From assembly GCA_051879315.1 (NCBI GenBank), contig JBJELW010000053.1, positions 1 to 64,000 on the forward strand: a stretch of 64,000 nucleotides of DNA, given 5' to 3'. Both the position numbers and the translations under genes were made by a program. The DNA is from Roseburia_C sp051879315 (GTDB lineage: Bacteria; Bacillota; Clostridia; Lachnospirales; Lachnospiraceae). Below, piece by piece: positions 33,137 to 41,341 of this stretch. Position 1 is the stretch's first letter. Each line of letters opens with the position of its first letter. The notes beneath the pieces were generated by a model, which worked only from the letters and a program-made list of their open reading frames with translations, did not search any database and was not told the origin of the DNA.

Positions 33137-34990
33137 TCATACTCCGGTTTCCAGAATCAGCCGGTCATACATTTCTGACATAACAGATATCATTTTCGAT
33201 GCAAGGTTATATGCATTCTGAAACTTCACCAGATCCAGTGCCTCCTCATCCTCATCCACACCGGACACAGACTGTCTCTGGTTATCAATTGCAGATACAA
33301 TATTTTCATAGTTAGCGGTAAAAAGCTTTGCCTCCTGGGTATCGATGGATACGTCTGACAACAGGCACTGGAGGAAATCATCTGCCCCGGTACCACGATA
33401 AAGCACCACATCACTCTGCAACCTCTCCAGGCTCTCGATCAGGGTGTATTTATCCGTTCCATCGGTATACTCGGATTTTGTCACAGCGGCAAACTTCACC
33501 GGATCGTTCACAGAGGCGGACGCCACTGCAAAATTGCCCGCCGTCAGTTTGTAGTAAGAATCTGCGGTGGAAGTAACCGTATCATCCGAAAAGTCGTACT
33601 CTCCGCCCCAGTTATCGTTAGCCACGAAGAAAGCGCCCATGGGATTTCCGTCAGCATCCACACCGGGATCCGTGTCCGTCCCCTGCTCTATGGTATTAAA
33701 TTCCTTTGCAAAATTCCGCAAAAACTCATTCATCTGGGACATGTAATATGGAATACCCATGGCATCCACCGCTTTGCCGATGGTCATGGGAGCCCCGGAA
33801 AAACGACTTCGCTCCAAAGCATTCAGCTGTTTTTCCAATGTAAACGTATAACTTCCATCGTCGTTGATACTGAATCCGGAATAGGTATACTCAGTATTTG
33901 AGACCGTTATGATGCCCTCCTCCGCGATACTCAGCTTGGCAATGTCTGTGATGGACGCATCGTACACGGTTATCTGTGTGACAGTCTTCCCGTCTATCAC
34001 CACATCTTCCACATCTCCCGCTTCAGAACCGATATCTCCATGAAAATACTCAGAGTTATTTCCATCCCGTATCTCAAAAAGCGCTTTCAGGGAACCGGAC
34101 ATGGAATTGCTGGTTGGATCGAACTTCACTCCCGTATCACTCCAGCATACATCGTAAAGCCCGTCCTCATCCGTCTGATTGATCCGGTTTTCCCGGACGG
34201 TATAAGTCAAAGTCCGGTATTCATAACCATCCACCAGTTTCTGCCCGTTAATTTTGACCGTATAATTATTGATGCCGAGATCCATATCGGGATAATTGCT
34301 GTTGGTGATGGGATTCTCTGCCACTGTCACCGGAACGATCTGAGACAGCTCATCCACCAAAAGTGCCCTCTGATCCCTCAGCTCATTGGCATAGCCTCCC
34401 TGAATCTCAATCTGATTGATCTGCTTATTGATCAGGGAAATTTTCTGGGCAATGGAGTTGATATTATCCAAAGTGGATTTTATCTCGTTGTTGACACTGA
34501 TTTGCAGCTCACTGAGACTGTTGGACACACTGTTGAAATAGGTGGCCAGACTCTGGGCACTGCTGATAAACTGTTTTCTGGTATTTAAGTCACCTGCATT
34601 GTCCTGCACGGAATTGAGATCGTTAAACATATTATTCAGCAGTGTGGAAAATCCCTGCTCCGTATCATCATCTGTGTAATACATCTCTATTTGTTCCATG
34701 TAGTAAAGCTTTTTCTGATACAACCCCAAGCTGGAGTTGTTGTTCCAATACTTGGTATCGTAATAGCTGTCTCTCAGCTGGGTGATGGATATAGCTTCCA
34801 CACCGGTACCGGTGGTGCCGTATTTGGCATTCACACGAAGTGCTCCCGTTGCCTGCAGATTTGCCACCTGTTTGCTGTAGCCCTCCGTCTGCACATTGGA
34901 AATATTATTTGCAGTCGTATTTACGGAAGCCTGAAAAGCCGCCAGTGCACTACTCGCAATATTTAAACCAAAAAACTGTGACGATGCCAT
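33137..34990 (-). CDS. flgK: Flagellar hook-associated protein FlgK, second copy
   Basis: This 617-residue FlgK paralog has the N-terminal D0 helix and rod motif (FFGLNIASSALAAFQASVNTTANNISNVQTEGYSKQVANL, about 5-45), the D1 region (FSTLLNNMFNDLNSVQDNAGDLNTRKQFISSAQSLATYF) and the C-terminal helix (DLVKFQNAYNLASKMISVMSEMYDRLILETGV). It lies 15 bases after a different FlgK gene. The two are of similar build but far from identical, so this is not a recent duplication. It may form one of two junction layers or have a specialised role. The ATG follows AAGGTGAG. Confidence 0.93.
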   Translation of the reverse strand: MASSQFFGLNIASSALAAFQASVNTTANNISNVQTEGYSKQVANLQATGALRVNAKYGTTGTGVEAISITQLRDSYYDTKYWNNNSSLGLYQKKLYYMEQIEMYYTDDDTEQGFSTLLNNMFNDLNSVQDNAGDLNTRKQFISSAQSLATYFNSVSNSLSELQISVNNEIKSTLDNINSIAQKISLINKQINQIEIQGGYANELRDQRALLVDELSQIVPVTVAENPITNSNYPDMDLGINNYTVKINGQKLVDGYEYRTLTYTVRENRINQTDEDGLYDVCWSDTGVKFDPTSNSMSGSLKALFEIRDGNNSEYFHGDIGSEAGDVEDVVIDGKTVTQITVYDASITDIAKLSIAEEGIITVSNTEYTYSGFSINDDGSYTFTLEKQLNALERSRFSGAPMTIGKAVDAMGIPYYMSQMNEFLRNFAKEFNTIEQGTDTDPGVDADGNPMGAFFVANDNWGGEYDFSDDTVTSTADSYYKLTAGNFAVASASVNDPVKFAAVTKSEYTDGTDKYTLIESLERLQSDVVLYRGTGADDFLQCLLSDVSIDTQEAKLFTANYENIVSAIDNQRQSVSGVDEDEEALDLVKFQNAYNLASKMISVMSEMYDRLILETGV

Positions 34991-35005
34991 CTACTCACCT
35001 TCTTT

Positions 35006-36739
35006 CTACAAACCATTGATCAATGTCTCCAGCATTTCGCTGACCACATTGATGAACCGGCTGGCTGCATTATATGCATTCTGATATTGAATCATTTTCG
35101 TCAATTCCTCATCAGAGGATACACCTATCGCCTGCTGCCTCTGATTTTCCACCGATGCCACGGTGTTGGCCAATGTCTCCGAGGTGGTATAGTATATGGA
35201 TCCCACCGTACCCAATTCACCGATCATCTGGGCATAGTATTCCGTGAAGGAACACCTGGTGGTCACTCCCGGATTCAACGCCAGATTGCTCTCCTGCCAT
35301 GCCTTGGAAATCTTGCCGCCCATCTCATAATCCACTTCACCATTCTGTTTTATGGACGGGATCTTGGCGGGTTCTCTGGTAATCTGTTCATTCACGCTGA
35401 CACTGGCTATGGTGTACATCTTGGAACTGTCTGTGGCACTCTCTTCGTTATACACATAGTAGCTTTTCTTGGCTCCGTTTGCATCGATAACACTTACCTC
35501 TGTATACCGCTTTGTTCCCACACGGGTAAAAAGTTCATGCGGCGGCAACCCTCCATCGCTTCCCACAGGACAATTCTCTGCATCCAGGATTTTTGTCCCT
35601 GCCGTGATGGTAACAGTACTGCCATCTGCTGCTGTGCCGGTGATATCCGCTCCGCTATATTCAATATTGGGGCACAGGATATCGTTGATGGTCGTCAAAA
35701 TCTGATGCACCAGCTGATCCAGTTCTGCCTGTGTAGACAACATAACAGACGTGCCTGTGGTATCCTGATACGTCTTTGCATCCAGTCCCTCAATGTCCCT
35801 ATAATCTGCGATTTTATTGCCACGCTGCATCACCAGAGCCTTCAATTCGCCAATATCCGTATTATACTCCGGTGAAATATCCACAGCAAAATTAAATACT
35901 TCTGCAATCTGTCCTCTCTCAGTAGCTGACATCTGAGGCCAGTATGGTGTGATAAAGCCCGTAACGGAATCAGCATATTTTCCCATCTCATACACCATGG
36001 AAGGAGATACAAAGTCTACACCCTCCAGTTTTACCGTCACTGCCCCATCCCACTTCTCATCGTAGGAAATATTGGCCAAAGAAGCCAGTTCATCCAGCGC
36101 ATTATCCCTTTGATCCCGCAGATCCATGGCGGTCTCTGTTCCACCCACCTCAATCTTGGTAATCTGCAGATTGAGATTAAATATTGTATTACCCAATTCA
36201 TTGATCCGGTCGATATCATCGGATATCTTGGAATTCAAGTTGGCCTGATATGCCTGTAAGCTGGAATAAATTGCCTGAGAGCGGCTGATAAAAAGGCTTG
36301 CCTTCTGCATCACCAGGTTCTGATTTACCGAATCGGCTGGGTCCTTTGCAAATTCTTCGAAGGAGTTATTCAGATCTGTCAGACACTCCTGGAATGCCTC
36401 CCCTTCCAGTTCCTGAAAATATGTGTAAAGCTCACTGGTTGCCGAATAGCAAGTCTCATAGAAAGCCTGACGTCCCGCCTCGGCACGATAGGCTTTGTCT
36501 AAAAAAACATCCCTCGCATGTACCACATCGCCGATGGTCACACCCAATCCGGCCTGCTGATTACTGATGGAAGATGTTGTATTAAAAATTGTATAATGTT
36601 GATCCGCCTGCAATACCTGCTGCCGCACGTACCCTTTGGTATCGATGTTCGCAAGATTGTTAGACGTTGTATTCAATGCGTTCTGACTGGTACGCAGTCC
36701 ACTGGTACCAATGTAAAGGCTTCCCATTCCGTTTGCCAT
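35006..36739 (-). CDS. flgK: Flagellar hook-associated protein FlgK, first copy
   Basis: This 577-residue hook-associated protein 1 has LYIGTSGLRTSQNALNTTSNNLANIDTKGYVRQQVLQADQHY at the N-terminus (about 7-48), the conserved RDQRDNALDELASLANISY segment (about 208-226) and the C-terminal LTKMIQYQNAYNAASRFINVVSEMLETLINGL. This copy is nearer to the usual FlgK consensus than the one that follows. It lies 23 bases after flgN, which encodes its chaperone. The ATG follows AGGGGGA. It belongs to the flgM-flgN-flgK-flgK-flgL-fliW-csrA run read from the sigma-28 promoter at 37655-37682. Confidence 0.95.
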   Translation of the reverse strand: MANGMGSLYIGTSGLRTSQNALNTTSNNLANIDTKGYVRQQVLQADQHYTIFNTTSSISNQQAGLGVTIGDVVHARDVFLDKAYRAEAGRQAFYETCYSATSELYTYFQELEGEAFQECLTDLNNSFEEFAKDPADSVNQNLVMQKASLFISRSQAIYSSLQAYQANLNSKISDDIDRINELGNTIFNLNLQITKIEVGGTETAMDLRDQRDNALDELASLANISYDEKWDGAVTVKLEGVDFVSPSMVYEMGKYADSVTGFITPYWPQMSATERGQIAEVFNFAVDISPEYNTDIGELKALVMQRGNKIADYRDIEGLDAKTYQDTTGTSVMLSTQAELDQLVHQILTTINDILCPNIEYSGADITGTAADGSTVTITAGTKILDAENCPVGSDGGLPPHELFTRVGTKRYTEVSVIDANGAKKSYYVYNEESATDSSKMYTIASVSVNEQITREPAKIPSIKQNGEVDYEMGGKISKAWQESNLALNPGVTTRCSFTEYYAQMIGELGTVGSIYYTTSETLANTVASVENQRQQAIGVSSDEELTKMIQYQNAYNAASRFINVVSEMLETLINGL

Positions 36740-36762
36740 GGCGCATTCCCCCTATTCCCTAT

Positions 36763-37275
36763 TTACTGCTTTGCATCAAATCCGCTGCTGCCTAACAAAT
36801 CCCCTGTATTATAAGCGGATTTGTTGTAATTAGCGGTCTCCGGTGCCTGTCGCAGACTCCGAAACAAGGTCAGGTCAAATTCTACCATCTCAAGTGCCTG
36901 TTTGATCAGCACCTGATTCTGAGTGTTAATCTCTGCCATTTTATGCAAGGTCATGCGAAGCTGGTCACGTAACCGGGTCAGCCGGCTCTGTTCCTCCGGC
37001 TGTGATGCCAAGGCCTGGATCATGGCCTCCACGGTAAAGGTTTCCGGGTCTTTTCCCAATACCTCCGCCATATCCTTTAAAATGGACTTTCTCTTTGTCT
37101 CATACTGATGTAATACGTCGGTCTGCTGCTGTTCTAAGGCGGTAATCTCCTCCAAGCGGGCCACATCCCCCTTTACCAGAACCTGGCGTTTTTCTTCAGA
37201 CAACGCAATCAGATCCTGATACTGCCGGTCTTCCTCCTGTAATACATCCTTCAAATCATCCATTAAGCTAGCCAC
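36763..37275 (-). CDS. flgN: Flagellar export chaperone FlgN
   Basis: This 170-residue helical chaperone delivers FlgK and FlgL to the export apparatus. It matches the FlgN family in length and in its Glu/Gln-rich helices (LMDDLKDVLQEEDRQYQDLIALSEEKRQVLVKGDVARLEEITALEQQQTDVL). The C-terminus (ETANYNKSAYNTGDLLGSSGFDAKQ) is a flexible tail. The start is GTG, with GAGG eight bases upstream, and gives MASLMDDLKD. It follows flgM and precedes flgK, the standard order. Confidence 0.92.
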   Translation of the reverse strand: MASLMDDLKDVLQEEDRQYQDLIALSEEKRQVLVKGDVARLEEITALEQQQTDVLHQYETKRKSILKDMAEVLGKDPETFTVEAMIQALASQPEEQSRLTRLRDQLRMTLHKMAEINTQNQVLIKQALEMVEFDLTLFRSLRQAPETANYNKSAYNTGDLLGSSGFDAKQ

Positions 37276-37322
37276 TGCACATCCTCATTTCTCAACTTTT
37301 AGTAACTGTTTTCTGCTTCTGG

Positions 37323-37598
37323 TTATCGTGCGTTGTACTTCTCCAACAGTACACTTGCAAAATCTCCGGAATCCACATGGTAATTCCCTGACTGTACACT
37401 TGTTTTGAGCTCAGCGACTTTATCTTCCCTGATGTCCGAAGCTTCTGCGACTGCCTGTTTTGCGATCTGGTAATCCCGTCCGATCTGTGAAATCTGGACC
37501 TGATCTTTTCTTCCGGCCACACCGGCGGTCTTCTGCGTTTTCACAGAACTGTTTGACTTATAAACAGATGCGATCTGATTATAGGCTTCTATACGCAT
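37323..37598 (-). CDS. flgM: Anti-sigma-28 factor FlgM
   Basis: This 91-residue inhibitor of sigma-28 keeps late flagellar genes off until the hook is complete. The C-terminal part carries the sigma-binding helices (RDYQIAKQAVAEASDIREDKVAELKTSVQSGNYHVDSGDFASVLLEKY, about 42-90). ATG 37598 is chosen because AAGGAG lies eight bases upstream and the protein then begins MRIEAYNQI. An upstream in-frame ATG would run back through the promoter. A consensus sigma-28 promoter lies at 37655-37682, so FlgM is under the control of the factor it inhibits. Confidence 0.95.
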   Translation of the reverse strand: MRIEAYNQIASVYKSNSSVKTQKTAGVAGRKDQVQISQIGRDYQIAKQAVAEASDIREDKVAELKTSVQSGNYHVDSGDFASVLLEKYNAR

Positions 37599-37635
37599 AA
37601 CGGCATCTCCTTTCTTCCTTGAACTAACAACCGTT
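37599..37635 (-). promoter_or_regulatory. Possible structured leader hiding the flgM ribosome binding site
   Basis: Minus strand: AACGG (37631-37635) can pair with CCGTT (37599-37603) just before the ATG. They enclose a loop that holds AAGGAAG and the AAGGAG ribosome binding site. Two GGA motifs in one loop resemble a CsrA target. The stem has only five pairs. Confidence 0.35.
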
Positions 37636-37654
37636 TCCGGCTGTCTTAATTTAT

Positions 37655-37682
37655 TTATCGGATGTTTTGGAGGAAACCTTAG
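37655..37682 (-). promoter_or_regulatory. Sigma-28 promoter of the flgM operon
   Basis: Minus strand: -35 CTAAG (37678-37682), exactly 16 bases, -10 CCGATAA (37655-37661). One mismatch in each box to CTAAA-N16-CCGATAT. Confidence 0.88.
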
Positions 37683-37719
37683 ATAATTTTTATTTTTTTT
37701 GAAATTCCATTTTAACCCC

Positions 37720-37760
37720 AAAAATTGCTGCTTCATTGCAAAACTGCAATAGAAGCAGCA
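37720..37760 (-). terminator. Terminator of the cation antiporter gene
   Basis: Minus strand: GCTGCTTC/GAAGCAGC stem extended by ATTGCA/TGCAAT, then AATTTTTGG. It separates the antiporter transcript from the flgM promoter. Confidence 0.85.
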
Positions 37761-37797
37761 AATTTGTTATTAAATATTAATTTTCACAAAATAAAAA

Positions 37798-38760
37798 TTA
37801 TCTAATGATGATGTACGCCATGTAACCCACGTACATCAGAAGCATCAAAGCTCCCTCCCAGCGCACAATTTTTTGTTTGCTCCAGCAGAAAGCCCACACA
37901 ATCAGGCTCATTGCTGTAAGCAGAACGATATCAATGACATTTTCCATATTAAACGCAATTGGGCTGATGGCTGCTGCGATACCAAGCACCATCAACACAT
38001 TGAAAATATTGGAACCAATCACGTTTCCCAGCGCCATATCCACCTCTTTTTTCTTCGCCGCCACCAGAGAGGTCACCAATTCCGGCAAAGAAGTTCCCAC
38101 AGCTACAATGGTCAGTCCGATAAGATTCTGGGATAAACCAAATGTTTCAGCTATGATGGCTGCAGAATCCACCACCAGGTCTCCACCAACGGCAATAGCT
38201 GCCGCACCTCCCACAATAAAGATCAGACACAGCCAGATCGGATGAGTCTTCTTTGTCTCATCCGGTTCGCCTTCCACGGCCACCTTTTGTCCCGCCGCCC
38301 GGGCTTTTATGGCAGAGCGCACCATCCACCACAGAAACAGGATAAAAAGTACCAGATAAAGAACTCCATCCAGATGTCCCACTTCCATTCCCAACCATCC
38401 GGTTACCAGAAGCAGAATTCCAACGAGAATTGCCAATGGAAACTGCTTTTTTAACGTATCCCGGTCCACCTTCAGCGGGGTAAACAGTGCGCAGGCTCCG
38501 CACACCACGATCAGGTTAAAAATATTAGAGCCCACCACATTACTCACTGCCAGTGCGTTGTTTCCGGAGATGGATGCCGTGATACTGACGGCACATTCCG
38601 GCAGTGAAGTGCCCATAGCCACGATGGTCATACCGATAATCAGCGACGGCACTTTCAGTTTTTTTGCCACATCGGAACTTCCCTCCACAAAAAAGTCCGC
38701 TCCCTTAATCAGCAGGACAAAGCCTACCACCAGCCACACATACGTCCATATTCCTGTCAT
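37798..38760 (-). CDS. CaxA/YrbG-family cation antiporter
   Basis: This 320-residue protein of the calcium/sodium:proton antiporter family (PF01699) has about ten helices in two inverted halves. Each half carries the family's ion-binding alpha-repeat: GMTIVAMGTSLPECAVSITAS followed by NVVGSNIFNL, and GLTIVAVGTSLPELVTSLVAA followed by NVIGSNIFNV. A yybP-ykoY riboswitch upstream points to Mn2+ as inducer and perhaps substrate, although the family is named for Ca2+. ATG 38760 is chosen because AGGAGG lies six bases upstream. An upstream in-frame start would lie within the riboswitch. Confidence 0.93.
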   Translation of the reverse strand: MTGIWTYVWLVVGFVLLIKGADFFVEGSSDVAKKLKVPSLIIGMTIVAMGTSLPECAVSITASISGNNALAVSNVVGSNIFNLIVVCGACALFTPLKVDRDTLKKQFPLAILVGILLLVTGWLGMEVGHLDGVLYLVLFILFLWWMVRSAIKARAAGQKVAVEGEPDETKKTHPIWLCLIFIVGGAAAIAVGGDLVVDSAAIIAETFGLSQNLIGLTIVAVGTSLPELVTSLVAAKKKEVDMALGNVIGSNIFNVLMVLGIAAAISPIAFNMENVIDIVLLTAMSLIVWAFCWSKQKIVRWEGALMLLMYVGYMAYIIIR

Positions 38761-38802
38761 AATTGAACCTCCTGTTGTGTATATTGAAGAAGTATTCCTA
38801 TA

Positions 38803-38944
38803 AAGCAAAAGACTCATGCACGCAAACACAATCACAATACGATTGTGCTACACATGCATGAGTCTCATTCTTTAAGATTTGCCAGGTCTACATCAGACCG
38901 AGGCTGTTGACAAATCACGCCAAGGCGCGAACTACTCCCTCATC
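38803..38944 (-). ncRNA. yybP-ykoY manganese riboswitch upstream of the cation antiporter gene
   Basis: Minus strand: the aptamer starts ATGAGGGAGTAGTTCGCG (38943 downward) and ends GAGACTCAT (near 38858), with GTCAACA and GACCTGGC between. The 3' strand of P1 (CTCAT) is also part of a long terminator stem (AGACTCATGCATG paired with GTGCATGAGTC, then TTTTGC; 38803-38864). Ligand binding that fixes P1 would break the terminator, so Mn2+ should turn the gene on. The aptamer core is shared with the mntP leader at 12053-12141. Confidence 0.92.
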
Positions 38945-38955
38945 AGTTAAGTAAA

Positions 38956-38984
38956 AGAATAACGGAAACCATCCTGTTTGTCAA
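38956..38984 (-). promoter_or_regulatory. Sigma-A promoter of the antiporter leader
   Basis: Minus strand: -35 TTGACA (38979-38984), 17-base spacer and -10 TATTCT (38956-38961), just upstream of the riboswitch. Confidence 0.83.
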
Positions 38985-39037
38985 ATGCTTTTTAAACCAA
39001 TTCTTATTCCTTCTTTCATTAAATTTTTGTAAAATGA

Positions 39038-39067
39038 TTGTAAAGTTTGTGTCAATCGCGCTATAAT
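39038..39067 (+). promoter_or_regulatory. Sigma-A promoter of the Na/Pi cotransporter gene
   Basis: -35 TTGTAA (39038-39043), 18-base spacer and -10 TATAAT (39062-39067). The leader holds a small GTAACTA/TAGTTAC hairpin (about 39104-39129) before the start codon. No further motif is seen. Confidence 0.7.
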
Positions 39068-39143
39068 GAATTCTGTATGGCAACTTTTATTAATGAAAGG
39101 ATGTAACTAGGAAGTACTGATTAGTTACGAAAGGATTTAGAAG

Positions 39144-40940
39144 ATGAACGGAATATCTATGGTATTAACCCTTTTAAGCGGCATTGCCCTGTTCCTGTTT
39201 GGTATGTCTCTCATGGGAGACGGCCTGAAAAAAGTGGCCGGGAACAAACTGGAACTGATCCTCTATAAACTTACCAGCACTCCGATCAAGGGGGTTCTGC
39301 TGGGAGCCCTGGTGACTGCAATCATTCAGTCCTCCTCTGCCACCACGGTTATGGTGGTGGGATTTGTAAATTCCGGTATGATGAAGGTGGCCCAGTCAAT
39401 CGGTATTATCATGGGTGCCAACATCGGAACCAGTATCACAGGCTGGATTTTGTGTCTGTCCTACATAGATGGTTCCAACGGTGTGGCCCAGCTGCTGTCA
39501 ACCGCTACCATCTCTGCTGTAGTGGCCATTATCGGTATCATCTTTAAGATGTTTGTCAAAAAAGTTTCCTACAAAAATGTGGGTGAGATCATGCTAGGAT
39601 TTGCCATTTTAATGGTAGGCATGCAGTCCATGAGCGGAGCGGTGGCTCCATTAAAGGAAAACGAACATTTCATCAATGCCTTTTCCATGTTCTCCAATCC
39701 CCTGATTGGTATTCTGGTAGGTATCGTATTCACAGCAATTCTACAGAGTGCGTCCGCTTCTGTGGGTATCATGCAGGCGCTTTCCATGACCGGAAGCATC
39801 ACCTTTGCAGCAACCTTTCCTATTACTTTAGGCATCGGTGTTGGTGCTGCCTGTCCGGTTCTTTTATCTTCCATCGGCACAAATAAAAACGGAAAACGTA
39901 CCGCCCTGATCTATCTGATCAACGATCTTTTCGGCATGATCTTCTGGGGTGTTATATTCTATACTGTAAACTCTTTTGCTCATTTTTCTTTCGTGAATGC
40001 AAAAATGGGGCCTGTTCAGATCGCCCTTTTAAATACGGTATACCGTACCGCTACGATTATAGTACTGCTTCCTTTTACGAAACTGATTGAAAAGCTGGTA
40101 TTTGCTCTGGTAAAAGATACCCCGGAGGACATGGAGGACCAGGCGGACTTCGATCTTCTGGAGGAACGTTTTATCGCATATCCTGCATTGGCATTGGAAC
40201 AGAGCCATTTAGCCATGAATGGCATGGCAAAAAAATCCCGCAAAAACATTTTCAGGGCTTTAAGTCTCTTTTCCGAGTTTAATGCAGAGAAATTCCAGAA
40301 AGTGCAGGAAAAAGAAAATATTATTGACAAATACGAGGATAAACTGGGCACATACCTGATGCAGCTTACGGGAAATGAAATGACTATGCAGCAGACCACT
40401 CAGGCATCCAAGATGTTGCACACCGTCAGCGACTTTGAACGGTTGGGCGACCACGCAGTAAACCTGTCTTTGGTGGCCAGTGAACTTCATGAAAAGAAAA
40501 TTTCCTTCTCGGATGAGGCACAATATGAGCTTGAAGTGCTGACCTCTGCAGTAAAGGAAGTGGTGGATCTCACCGTAAATGCCTTTATTAATGATGACCT
40601 GCAAATGGCCTCCCAGGTGGAACCTCTGCGGGAGTGGATTTCCATTCTCTGCAATGAACTGAAGCTGCGCCATGTATCCCGTTTAAGCCACGGCAAATGT
40701 AATCTGGAGCAGGGCTTTTCCTTTAACGATATGCTCACCAATCTGGAACGTATCGCCGCCCACTGTTCCAACATTGCGGTTGCTATGATTGAGTTGGAGG
40801 CAGCAGACTTCGACACTCACGAATATCTGAAGAGTGTCCGGGAGCTGCGGGACGATTCCTACACCGCCTGCATGGAAACCTACGAACAAAAATATAGCAT
40901 CAACGGCTATAAGAAGTCGAAGCGTAAGGCGAAGGCATAA
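39144..40940 (+). CDS. Na/Pi cotransporter family protein with PhoU domain
   Basis: This 598-residue membrane protein couples Na+ and phosphate uptake. It has two Na/Pi cotransporter repeats (about 5-150 and 165-310) with the duplicated QSSSATTVMVVGFVNSGMM and QSASASVGIMQALSMTGSI motifs and GANIGTSITGW. A cytoplasmic PhoU-like helical domain follows (about 345-575: TQASKMLHTVSDFERLGDHAVNLSLVASELHEKK). The gene stands alone on the plus strand with its own promoter. Its stop is eight bases before the tyrS leader promoter, and no terminator is visible between them. The start follows GAAAGGA. Confidence 0.94.
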   Translation: MNGISMVLTLLSGIALFLFGMSLMGDGLKKVAGNKLELILYKLTSTPIKGVLLGALVTAIIQSSSATTVMVVGFVNSGMMKVAQSIGIIMGANIGTSITGWILCLSYIDGSNGVAQLLSTATISAVVAIIGIIFKMFVKKVSYKNVGEIMLGFAILMVGMQSMSGAVAPLKENEHFINAFSMFSNPLIGILVGIVFTAILQSASASVGIMQALSMTGSITFAATFPITLGIGVGAACPVLLSSIGTNKNGKRTALIYLINDLFGMIFWGVIFYTVNSFAHFSFVNAKMGPVQIALLNTVYRTATIIVLLPFTKLIEKLVFALVKDTPEDMEDQADFDLLEERFIAYPALALEQSHLAMNGMAKKSRKNIFRALSLFSEFNAEKFQKVQEKENIIDKYEDKLGTYLMQLTGNEMTMQQTTQASKMLHTVSDFERLGDHAVNLSLVASELHEKKISFSDEAQYELEVLTSAVKEVVDLTVNAFINDDLQMASQVEPLREWISILCNELKLRHVSRLSHGKCNLEQGFSFNDMLTNLERIAAHCSNIAVAMIELEAADFDTHEYLKSVRELRDDSYTACMETYEQKYSINGYKKSKRKAKA

Positions 40941-40947
40941 TTTTTCG

Positions 40948-40976
40948 TTGACAAACCAATTTTCTGTTCTTATAAT
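40948..40976 (+). promoter_or_regulatory. Sigma-A promoter of tyrS
   Basis: -35 TTGACA (40948-40953), 17-base spacer and -10 TATAAT (40971-40976), consensus in both boxes. Confidence 0.93.
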
Positions 40977-40982
40977 GAAAAA

Positions 40983-41330
40983 AGCTAAAAAGTTAAAAGC
41001 TTTGACGGGAAGAAGTAGTATGGTTTACAGCCTACAGAGAGTTACCGGTTGCTGAGAGGTGCAGGCATGGTCCACGGCGAATACATCCCCGAGCTTCACA
41101 CTGAAATCCACTGATCGACAGAACATATCCACGAATCACATGTTTGTGGCAGGACATGTCGTTAAGAAAGTAGGCTGTGACGGAATCGCACCCGTTATCC
41201 GTGCAGGAGTGTGGTAGCACTCCATAAGGCAGATCATGTGAGTGGTCTGTAAATAAAGGTGGTAACACGAGACTCCCCCCTCGTCCTTTCTTCTTAGTTT
41301 ACTAGGAACAGGACGGGGGATTTTTAATTA
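40983..41330 (+). ncRNA. Tyrosine T-box leader
   Basis: This leader of about 350 bases before tyrS has the T-box sequence AAAGGTGGTAACACG at 41255-41269, whose TGGT pairs with the uncharged tRNA end. A Tyr codon, TAC (41082-41084, in GCGAATACATCC), stands in the likely specifier loop. A terminator (CCCCCCTCGTCC/GGACGGGGG plus TTTTT, about 41274-41325) follows. Uncharged tRNA-Tyr should stabilise the antiterminator and allow tyrS expression. The specifier call agrees with the downstream gene. Confidence 0.95.
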
Positions 41331-41341
41331 AGGAGGTAATT

